Shown here: in pieces, positions 1 through 5,339 of the stretch
Numbering within the stretch: position 1 is the first letter of the stretch
Layout of the letters: every line of letters starts with the position of its first letter
NCBI GenBank assembly: GCA_023427705.1
Contig: JAEZAL010000165.1
Location: 1 to 6,019, forward strand
Length of the DNA stretch: 6,019 nt
Direction of reading: 5' to 3'
DNA from: Bacillota bacterium
Lineage (GTDB): Bacteria > Bacillota > Clostridia > Clostridiales > Clostridiaceae
Notes under the pieces: generated by a model
Databases searched by the model: none
What the model saw: the letters and a program-made list of their open reading frames with translations, nothing else
Told to the model about the DNA's origin: nothing
Position numbers and translations under genes: made by a program

Positions 1-302
1 CAGCAGTGATGTTTGGAACAACTGTAGCGTATATCTTTATAATATCTCTTATAATAGTTTTCTCATCTTATATTAATAACAAAGCCTTGTCTATGACAGC
101 AGCATTAATAGGTGGAAGTATAATTCAAGGAATTGTTGGAGGAGCTATTAAAATAGTAACAAATCTTATGCCATATATTTATATTAGGATAGGGACTTCT
201 ATTGAAATTGATGTTATATATACAATATTAAGTTTACTTTGGATTATATTTATTGTATGGGTAGCAATTTATTATTTAGATAAAAAATTAGATATAATTT
301 AG
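1..302 (+). CDS. C-terminal part of a polytopic membrane protein, possibly an ABC-2 type permease (5'-partial)
   Basis: The reading frame is open from the left edge (first full codon GCA at 3-5) to TAG at 300-302, so the GTG/ATG near position 6 is probably internal and the gene starts outside the window. About 99 residues are visible. There are three hydrophobic segments: one near the start (YIFIISLIIVF), a Gly/Ala/Ile-rich one in the middle (AALIGGSIIQGIVGGAI), and a final one (SLLWIIFIVWVAIYYL) followed by a short charged tail, DKKLDII. A last transmembrane helix followed by a Lys/Asp tail is common in ABC-2 family permeases of Firmicutes, which is the basis of the tentative call; no diagnostic motif is visible. 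The stop codon overlaps the ribosome binding site of the next gene, so the two are probably cotranscribed and translationally coupled. It could be any other small polytopic membrane protein. Confidence 0.6.
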   Translation, partial: AVMFGTTVAYIFIISLIIVFSSYINNKALSMTAALIGGSIIQGIVGGAIKIVTNLMPYIYIRIGTSIEIDVIYTILSLLWIIFIVWVAIYYLDKKLDII

Positions 303-306
303 GAGG
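301..306 (+). promoter_or_regulatory. Strong Shine-Dalgarno overlapping the upstream stop codon
   Basis: A perfect AGGAGG lies 8 nt before the ATG at 315 and shares bases with the TAG stop (300-302) of the membrane protein gene. This fixes the lipoprotein start and suggests that ribosomes finishing the first gene help initiate the second. Confidence 0.85.
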
Positions 307-314
307 GAATAAAA

Positions 315-1109
315 ATGAAAAGAATTGTTAATGTCATATTAGCTTTAACTATAACTACTTTACTTTCAGGATGTGGAATTAAGTTTGGAATTAGTGATAG
401 AAATGAAAATAGTAATACTGAATATTCTAGTGGCGTATCAGAAGAAGTAAATATAAATGAGCCTATGAATGAAATTAGTAAATTAGATATTAGAATAGAT
501 ACAAGTAATGTTAAAGTCAATTATTATGATGGAGTTGATATAAATATTTCAGGAAGATTAAGTAAATATTCTAAAGGAATAAAAACAGAAAGAAAATCAG
601 ATGTACTAATAATAATAGAAGAAGGGAAAAAGAAGAATATTAATGGAGATAATTTAAGCAATTTAGAAATAAATATTCCTAAAAGTTTTAATGGGGATTT
701 TGATTTTTCATTTGGAGTTGGTGAAGCTAATATTAGCAACTTGGAATTAAAAGAGGTTAATATTAGCAGTGGAGTTGGAGAAATGAATTTGAAAGATTTA
801 TCCTTTAATAAATTATCTTTAGAAAGTGGAGTTGGAACTACTAATCTAATAACAAGTAAAAAAACAGGTGAAATTAATATAGAAGGTGGAGTAGGTGAAA
901 CAAATATTACTTTAGAAGATATAGGTGGAAATTTAACCTTTGAAGGTGGAGTAGGAAGTGCAGTAATTAAAGTTCCTGTTAATGCACCAATAAATATTAA
1001 ATCAAAATCTGGTCTTGGAGAAGCAGAAGTAAGTGCAAAAACTTCAAATGATGTAAAATACACTTTTGATGTTAAGGTTGGACTTGGAGATATAGAAGTG
1101 ACAAACTAA
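315..1109 (+). CDS. Lipoprotein with seven-fold G-[VL]-G repeat, DUF4097/toast-rack-like
   Basis: The product is 264 residues. Residues 1-19 form a lipoprotein signal peptide with basic MKR, a hydrophobic core and lipobox LSGC, giving lipidated Cys20; it should be anchored on the outer face of the membrane. A polar Asn/Ser/Glu-rich linker follows to about residue 50. From about 130 to the end the chain is regular short beta-strand-like sequence with a Gly-Val/Leu-Gly turn at residues 134, 153, 172, 192, 212, 233 and 256, usually followed by an acidic or small residue and N-I/L. This periodicity of about 20 residues, alternating I/L/V with N/S/T/E, is what one expects of a beta-solenoid such as the DUF4097, LiaF C-terminal or toast-rack folds. 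The start is set by AGGAGG 8 nt upstream. It follows the membrane protein gene in one operon, so a role in envelope stress sensing or transport is possible, but the function is not shown by the sequence. The family label is from pattern, not from a search. Confidence 0.85.
   Translation: MKRIVNVILALTITTLLSGCGIKFGISDRNENSNTEYSSGVSEEVNINEPMNEISKLDIRIDTSNVKVNYYDGVDINISGRLSKYSKGIKTERKSDVLIIIEEGKKKNINGDNLSNLEINIPKSFNGDFDFSFGVGEANISNLELKEVNISSGVGEMNLKDLSFNKLSLESGVGTTNLITSKKTGEINIEGGVGETNITLEDIGGNLTFEGGVGSAVIKVPVNAPINIKSKSGLGEAEVSAKTSNDVKYTFDVKVGLGDIEVTN
715..1094 (+). repeat. Coding repeat of about 20 residues, seven copies of a G-[VL]-G turn
   Basis: The codons for G-V-G or G-L-G recur at 714, 771, 828, 888, 948, 1011 and 1080, spaced 57, 57, 60, 60, 63 and 69 nt. 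The first copies have the form GVGE or GVGT and the last two GLGE and GLGD. Between the turns the sequence is degenerate, so this is a structural protein repeat rather than a recent DNA tandem duplication. The spacing widens steadily toward the C terminus. Confidence 0.8.
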
Positions 1110-1159
1110 GAAAGTAAAACTTTGTTTAAATGTAAAATGAAAAATGTAGAATTTATGTA

Positions 1160-1179
1160 AAAACTCCTTAGTGAGTTTT
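1160..1179 (+). terminator. Weak hairpin after the lipoprotein gene, possible terminator
   Basis: AAAACTC (1160-1166) pairs with GAGTTTT (1173-1179) around a 6-nt loop, about 50 nt past the lipoprotein stop. An outer pairing ATGTAA (1155-1160) with TTACAT (1190-1195) is an alternative. The stem has only two G-C pairs and no separate U tract follows it, because the T run is inside the stem. It could work as a weak terminator or simply be AT-rich chance pairing. Confidence 0.35.
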
Positions 1180-1204
1180 GAAATAATACTTACATTTAGA
1201 ATAG

Positions 1205-1277
1205 AAGGATATAAATATTATGTTATGCTGACTTGGAGTGAGTTCTAAGTCATAATAAATATAATATTTATATCCTT
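1205..1277 (+). terminator. 73-nt long imperfect hairpin between operons; terminator or unknown structured element
   Basis: A perfect 16-bp inverted repeat pairs 1205-1220 (AAGGATATAAATATTA) with 1262-1277, extended by T1221-A1261. After a small internal loop, TTATG (1223-1227) pairs with CATAA (1251-1255). After a 3-nt bulge (1228-1230), ACTTGGA (1231-1237) pairs with 1244-1250 with one G-U, leaving a 6-nt loop. The 3' side runs into ATTTTAATT, which is moderately U-rich, so it may terminate the upstream operon. The base stem is almost all A-T and much longer than usual for an intrinsic terminator, so a small mobile-element remnant or a regulatory RNA structure is also possible. Confidence 0.5.
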
Positions 1278-1312
1278 ATTTTAATTACTTGGAATTTATA
1301 AAAAGAATAACA

Positions 1313-1321
1313 TGTGGATAA
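1313..1321 (-). promoter_or_regulatory. Perfect DnaA-box sequence (TTATCCACA)
   Basis: TGTGGATAA on the + strand is the exact reverse complement of the consensus DnaA box TTATCCACA. It lies 12 bp upstream of the predicted -35 of the yhaO promoter. The sequence is certain; whether DnaA binds is inference. It is a single box, so this is not an origin but could be a transcriptional DnaA site or chance. Confidence 0.5.
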
Positions 1322-1333
1322 CTTTTATCTCCC

Positions 1334-1362
1334 TTGTATATGGGCATTAAAAATGGTAAAAT
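1334..1362 (+). promoter_or_regulatory. Predicted sigma-A promoter of the yhaON operon
   Basis: TTGTAT (1334-1339) and TAAAAT (1357-1362) are separated by 17 bp, and the -10 is preceded by TGG. The -35 matches the consensus weakly (TTG only). Predicted transcription start is near 1369, inside the LexA box, leaving a short leader before the ATG at 1397. The promoter also argues against translation from the in-frame TTG at 1334. Confidence 0.5.
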
Positions 1363-1363
1363 A

Positions 1364-1375
1364 GAACAAAAGTTC
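1364..1375 (+). promoter_or_regulatory. LexA (SOS) box upstream of yhaO
   Basis: GAACAAAAGTTC is a perfect match to the Gram-positive LexA/DinR operator core GAAC-N4-GTTC. It begins one base after the predicted -10 and covers the predicted start of transcription, where bound LexA would block initiation. The site and its position are seen directly; SOS control of the operon is inferred and fits the repair function of both genes. Confidence 0.8.
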
Positions 1376-1396
1376 GCAGAGATTAAAGGTGATAAA

Positions 1397-2527
1397 ATGA
1401 GGAAAATTAAGATATTACAAGCAGGAGACTTACATTTTGACACTCCATTTAAAGATTTAGATAAAAACATATCTATAATAAGTAAAGAAGAATTATTAGA
1501 GGTTTTTAGCAAGATAATAGATACAGCTATGGAAAATTCTGTTGATATATTATTATTAACTGGGGATATTTTTGACAATTTAACTATAAATAAGAAAACT
1601 TTGATATTTATTAAAAATCAAATTGAAAGAATAAGTAACATAAGAGTATTTATATCACCTGGAAATCATGATCCTTATAATGAAAAATCCTTCTATAAGA
1701 TGATAAATTGGCCAGATAATGTTTATATATTCAAAGGCGGTATTGAAAATGTAATTGTAGAAGATTTAAATACTGTAGTTTGGGGAGCTGCTTTTAATGA
1801 ATATCATGTTAGAAAGAGTATGTTAAAAGATATTAATATTAAAGAAAATTATATTAATATAATGACTATTCATGGTGATATTTCTAATACAGATGATGGG
1901 AACGAATATAATCCAATTACAATAAAAGATATTGAAAATAGTAAATTAGATTATATTGCTATTGGACATAGACATAACTTTAGTGGAATTTTAAGAGAAA
2001 ATAATACCTATTATGCATATGCAGGATGTCCGCAGGGAAGAGGCTTTGATGAGTTAGGAGATAAAGGAATTATACTTGGAGAGATAACTAAGGGAGCAGT
2101 AGATTTAAGATTTGTTAGAACATCCAAAAGAAATTATTATGTTGAAGAAATAGATATAAGTAATTCAGTAAGTTATGATGAAGTAAGACTAAAAATATTA
2201 TCAGCTATTGATAAAGAAGAAAGAGAAAATAATTTATATAAGATTATACTTAAGGGAGAAGTAGAATCTTATATTAACCTTAGAGAAGATATAATATTAG
2301 AAAAAATAAAAAGTGATTTTTATTTTGTAAAGGTTATTGATAAAACAGAAGTTAAGTTAGACTTTGATGAAATATCAAAAGATTATTCTATTAAAGGCGT
2401 TTATGCAAAAAAACTATTAGAAAAAATGAAAGAGGAAGATTGTAATAATGAAATTTTACAAATGGCTTTAAAATTAGGAATACAATCTCTATCCCAAGAG
2501 GAAGTGAATTTAAATGATTATAAATAA
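1397..2527 (+). CDS. yhaO: DNA repair exonuclease, YhaO/SbcD-type metallophosphoesterase
   Basis: The product is 376 residues, a calcineurin-like phosphoesterase expected to use two divalent metals, often Mn2+, to cut DNA in the cytoplasm with its ATPase partner. The metal-site motifs are all present in order: GDLH (10-13), TGDIFD (55-60), GNHDP (89-93), HGD (159-161) and GHRH (190-193). A GCPQGRGFDELGDKG stretch (210-224) is like the PQGR-x-x-x-E-x-G-x-KG segment of YhaO/SbcD proteins. The region from about 230 to the end is a charged capping or partner-binding part. I chose ATG 1397 because AAAGGTG lies 5 nt upstream and the protein then begins MRKIKILQAGDLH, as the family does. The frame extends to a TTG at 1334, but that has no ribosome site and lies in the predicted promoter. 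The gene overlaps the ATPase gene by 14 bp. YhaO is preferred over SbcD because the partner lacks a zinc hook. A LexA box controls the promoter. Confidence 0.9.
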   Translation: MRKIKILQAGDLHFDTPFKDLDKNISIISKEELLEVFSKIIDTAMENSVDILLLTGDIFDNLTINKKTLIFIKNQIERISNIRVFISPGNHDPYNEKSFYKMINWPDNVYIFKGGIENVIVEDLNTVVWGAAFNEYHVRKSMLKDINIKENYINIMTIHGDISNTDDGNEYNPITIKDIENSKLDYIAIGHRHNFSGILRENNTYYAYAGCPQGRGFDELGDKGIILGEITKGAVDLRFVRTSKRNYYVEEIDISNSVSYDEVRLKILSAIDKEERENNLYKIILKGEVESYINLREDIILEKIKSDFYFVKVIDKTEVKLDFDEISKDYSIKGVYAKKLLEKMKEEDCNNEILQMALKLGIQSLSQEEVNLNDYK

Positions 2528-5249
2528 AATTAATATAATTTCTTTTGCTGGGTTAAAAGATAAAGAAATTAATTTAGAAGATAAAATTAATTTAATTTAT
2601 GGAGAAAATGAAAAGGGGAAAAGTACTATTCAAAACTTTATTAGAATTTGGCTTTATGGAATGAATTCTAAGAGAACAAAGGATTTGAAAAGCAATGATA
2701 GAGTAAGGTTTGCTCCAGTAGATGGCGAAAAAATAAGAGGCGAATTATATGCAACTCATAATAATAGGAAATATATAATTAGAAGAAGCTTTGGAGCAAC
2801 TAAGAAGGAAGATACATCAGAAATATTAGATGCTGAAAGTGGAGAAATTATTGCTGATATTCCTAAGGATGAACCAGGAAAGTACTTTTTCAACGTAAAT
2901 TCAGCTACATTCTTTAAAACCTTATTTATAAACCAGTTAGGAGTTGCAATTTCTAAGGATAAAGAAGAAGAAATAATAGACAGAGCAGCTAATTTACTTG
3001 ATAGTGATGATAATAATATATCAGCTCAAAAGTCACTAGAAAGGCTTGAAGCTATAAAAAAATCTATATCAACTACTAGAAAAACTGGTGAATTAGATAT
3101 ATTAAGAAATAAGCTAAATGATCTTAATCAAGAAAAGTATGAAGCATATAAGCTATCAGAAGAAAATATAGATAAAGAACATAATTTAATATATTTAAAA
3201 GAAAAAAGAAGTGATTTAAGAACAGAAATTAAAAACTTAGATATCTATAAAAAATATCTAAAAAAAGCAAAGCTACAAAAAGAATATGAAGAAATAACAC
3301 AATATCTAAAGAAAAGGGAAGAGCTTAAGAAAAAGGAAAGATATATTGAAGAAAGTATTTCCTCAAGAAATGGAATTATAGATGAGGTTTTACTTAATGA
3401 TATAAAGGATGAAAATGCTCTTTACTTTAGCCTTTTAGATATGAAGAGTGAAGAGGAAAAAAGTTTAATTAAAAGTAAAGAAATTTATGCTGAAAAAAGA
3501 GAAGGTTATGAAAGTATTCTCTTTATTGAAAATCTATCTAGTGAAGATAAAAATGCTTTTATTAAAGCTGTTATGGAGAGAGATAACTTAACAGAAAAAA
3601 TTAATAAATATAACGAGTTAATAAAAGAAATAAATATAATAAAAGATGATATTTCTAATAAAGAAAGATATATAGGAAGTGCAATAAACTTTAAAGAAAT
3701 TAGAGAAAATATAGGTTTACTATTACAGAAATATGAAGATAAACTAAAGGAACTAAAATTTAGAGCTGAAAGTTACTCTAGTAAATCAAGTTCACAAGAG
3801 GAAAAACTAAAGAGAAAATTTAAATTATTTTCATTGGCAGGAATAATAAACATTTCTCTATTAATATTTTTAATAATATTTTATAGAGAAAATATGTTGT
3901 TAGTCGGTTTCTTTGCGGGGATTTTATTTTTATTAGCATATAAAGTTATAACTTTAAAAATAGAAATGAGAAGTGAAGGTAAATCAGAACTAAATATTAA
4001 ATCTTTAGAAGAAGAAATAAGAAGTATAGAAAAAGAAATATTTAAGCATACAAAAATGGTAGAAGCAACTTCTTATGAGGATTTTATTAAAAAACTAAAA
4101 CTTTTTGATGATTATAATTTATATTTAGAAAAACAAAATATAAAAATATCAGAGAAAGAGGTACAAATAAAGTTCTTAAACATAGATACTGCGCAAGAAA
4201 ATTATAAAAGAAATGAAGAATTTATTAATCATATTTTAGAACTAGCTAATACTGATGATATTAATAAAGTAATAGGAATGATATCTACATATGAAGAAAT
4301 GAATAAAGAAGTACTATCTATAAAAATTGATATAGAAAAGGAAGAAAAATCTATTGAAAAATTAGATAGGGAATTAAGTGTAAGGGAAAAAAGAATAAGA
4401 GAGAAATTAGAATATATAGGATTAGAAAATATTGATTTATACGAATTAGAAGAAAAATTATTAGAAATTAAAGAAAAAATTAAACAAAGAGACGAAATTT
4501 TAAAGACTTTAGAAAACATTGAAGGCGCATATAAGGCTTTAACTAAGGATAAAGATATAGAATCTATAAAAGAAGACTTAAAGGATATTATTAATGAAAA
4601 TATTAATTATAGCTATTCATCAGAAGAGGAAATAGATAATCAAGTTTCTATAAAATCCCATGAATTAATCGAAGTTGAAAAGGAAATTAAAGATGTTGAA
4701 AATCATTTAAATAATAGATTTTTGGGAAAGAGAACAATTCCTTTAATAGAAGAGGAAATTCAAGAAGTTAAAGAAAAAATAGAAAGATTAGAAAAATTAC
4801 TTAAGGCTACAGAAATATCTATAGATATTATGAACGAATCAATTAGAGAAGTAAGAGGTAACTTTGGTAATGTACTGAATTCAAATGTTATAGATTATTT
4901 TAAGACTTTAACTAATAAGCAATATGAAGATGTTATGGTATCTGAATCTTACGATATGAAAGTAAGAAAGGGAAGAGATATTTTACCAGGAGCAATACTA
5001 AGTAATGGTGCTAATGATCAATTATATTTATCATTAAGATTATCTTTTATTAATATGATATATAGGGGGATGGAGTTCCCTGTAATATTAGACGATGCAT
5101 TTGTTCAGTATGATGATATTAGAACAGAAGCAGCCTTAGATTTATTAGTAGATTCTAGCTTTAGTCAACTTATTATATTTACATGTCAAGGAAGAGAAAA
5201 GAATATATTTAATAAGAAAAATATAGATTTTAATTATATTAATTTATAA
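2514..5249 (+). CDS. yhaN: YhaN-type SMC/Rad50-like ATPase with a membrane hairpin in the coiled coil
   Basis: The product is 911 residues. Its N-terminal ABC half carries Walker A GENEKGKST (30-38) and a Q-loop region near FINQLGV. Long Lys/Glu-rich coiled-coil regions span about 170-435 and 480-790. The C-terminal half has the signature LSNGANDQ (829-836) and Walker B VILDD (857-861), then TCQGRE (890-895), where Gln892 stands at the usual switch histidine. Between the coils, about 439-457 and 461-476 are two hydrophobic helices split by Arg-Glu-Asn, a membrane hairpin. There is no CxxC zinc hook; the only cysteine I see is Cys891. That, with the length, favours YhaN over SbcC. ATP-driven head closure should control the YhaO nuclease, here apparently tethered to the inner membrane face. 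The ATG at 2514 lies inside the end of yhaO, with GAGGAAG about 9 nt upstream, so the genes are coupled. The yhaM gene that I recall next to these in Bacillus does not follow here. Confidence 0.88.
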   Translation: MIINKINIISFAGLKDKEINLEDKINLIYGENEKGKSTIQNFIRIWLYGMNSKRTKDLKSNDRVRFAPVDGEKIRGELYATHNNRKYIIRRSFGATKKEDTSEILDAESGEIIADIPKDEPGKYFFNVNSATFFKTLFINQLGVAISKDKEEEIIDRAANLLDSDDNNISAQKSLERLEAIKKSISTTRKTGELDILRNKLNDLNQEKYEAYKLSEENIDKEHNLIYLKEKRSDLRTEIKNLDIYKKYLKKAKLQKEYEEITQYLKKREELKKKERYIEESISSRNGIIDEVLLNDIKDENALYFSLLDMKSEEEKSLIKSKEIYAEKREGYESILFIENLSSEDKNAFIKAVMERDNLTEKINKYNELIKEINIIKDDISNKERYIGSAINFKEIRENIGLLLQKYEDKLKELKFRAESYSSKSSSQEEKLKRKFKLFSLAGIINISLLIFLIIFYRENMLLVGFFAGILFLLAYKVITLKIEMRSEGKSELNIKSLEEEIRSIEKEIFKHTKMVEATSYEDFIKKLKLFDDYNLYLEKQNIKISEKEVQIKFLNIDTAQENYKRNEEFINHILELANTDDINKVIGMISTYEEMNKEVLSIKIDIEKEEKSIEKLDRELSVREKRIREKLEYIGLENIDLYELEEKLLEIKEKIKQRDEILKTLENIEGAYKALTKDKDIESIKEDLKDIINENINYSYSSEEEIDNQVSIKSHELIEVEKEIKDVENHLNNRFLGKRTIPLIEEEIQEVKEKIERLEKLLKATEISIDIMNESIREVRGNFGNVLNSNVIDYFKTLTNKQYEDVMVSESYDMKVRKGRDILPGAILSNGANDQLYLSLRLSFINMIYRGMEFPVILDDAFVQYDDIRTEAALDLLVDSSFSQLIIFTCQGREKNIFNKKNIDFNYINL
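3828..3941 (+). other. Membrane hairpin segment of the ATPase (two transmembrane helices)
   Basis: Codons 439-476 encode two stretches rich in Ile, Leu, Phe and Val with almost no charge, joined by YREN. The flanks are basic (KRKFK before, YKVITLK after), which fits both ends of the hairpin facing the cytoplasm. This part of the gene is richer in T than the purine-rich coiled-coil codons around it. Confidence 0.75.
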
Positions 5250-5266
5250 TAATGGCAATAATAGTA

Positions 5267-5295
5267 TTGACATTATAAAATTTAGCATATAAAAT
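5267..5295 (+). promoter_or_regulatory. Strong sigma-A promoter of the zinc-binding lipoprotein gene
   Basis: A perfect -35 TTGACA (5267-5272) and a -10 TAAAAT (5290-5295) are 17 bp apart. Predicted transcription start is near 5302, giving a leader of about 38 nt that contains the operator and ribosome site. No convincing terminator lies between the yhaN stop (5247-5249) and this promoter, so some read-through from the repair operon is possible. Confidence 0.75.
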
Positions 5296-5307
5296 AAACC
5301 TATAATA

Positions 5308-5324
5308 ATGCAAATCATTTGCAT
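5308..5324 (+). promoter_or_regulatory. Fur/Zur-family operator (7-1-7 inverted repeat)
   Basis: ATGCAAATCATTTGCAT is a perfect dyad with 8-bp arms around a single central C. Its core TGCAAAT-C-ATTTGCA has the 7-1-7 layout and the AATNATT centre of Fur, PerR and Zur boxes. It lies about 6-22 nt downstream of the predicted start of transcription, where a bound repressor would block the promoter. Because the gene encodes a zinc-uptake protein, Zur is the most likely regulator. The dyad is seen; the regulator is inferred. Confidence 0.7.
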
Positions 5325-5328
5325 AAAT

Positions 5329-5335
5329 GAGGTGG
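5329..5335 (+). promoter_or_regulatory. Ribosome binding site of znuA
   Basis: GAGGTGG lies 4 nt before the ATG at 5340. The spacing is slightly short, but it is the only good site here and it leads directly into a lipoprotein signal peptide, which settles the start. Confidence 0.75.
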
Positions 5336-5339
5336 AATA

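Noticed and set aside
299..520. 73-codon minus-strand frame
   Set aside because: It overlaps the start of the lipoprotein gene antisense and lacks a start signal or recognisable motif.
524..1063. 179-codon reading frame on the minus strand
   Set aside because: It is antisense to the lipoprotein gene, has no ribosome site, and its Ser/Pro/Leu-rich translation mirrors the Gly/Glu repeats of the true gene.
1334..1396. N-terminal extension of YhaO from the TTG at 1334
   Set aside because: It has no Shine-Dalgarno sequence, lies within the predicted promoter and LexA box, and the family begins at the GDLH strand; ATG 1397 has a good ribosome site.
1285..1578. 97-codon minus-strand frame crossing the yhaO promoter
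   Set aside because: It lies antisense to the yhaO start and the regulatory sites and has biased composition; a shadow frame.
4229..4519. 96-codon minus-strand frame
   Set aside because: The Ser/Phe/Ile-rich translation is the complement of the Lys/Glu coiled-coil codons of the ATPase.
2514..5249. Classical SbcC/Rad50 identity for the ATPase
   Set aside because: There is no CxxC zinc hook, and a membrane hairpin sits at the coil centre, which fits YhaN better.
5243..5279. TTTATAAT / ATTATAAA inverted repeat at the end of yhaN as a terminator
   Set aside because: The stem is 8 bp of only A-T pairs with a 21-nt loop and no U tract, and it overlaps the znuA -35.
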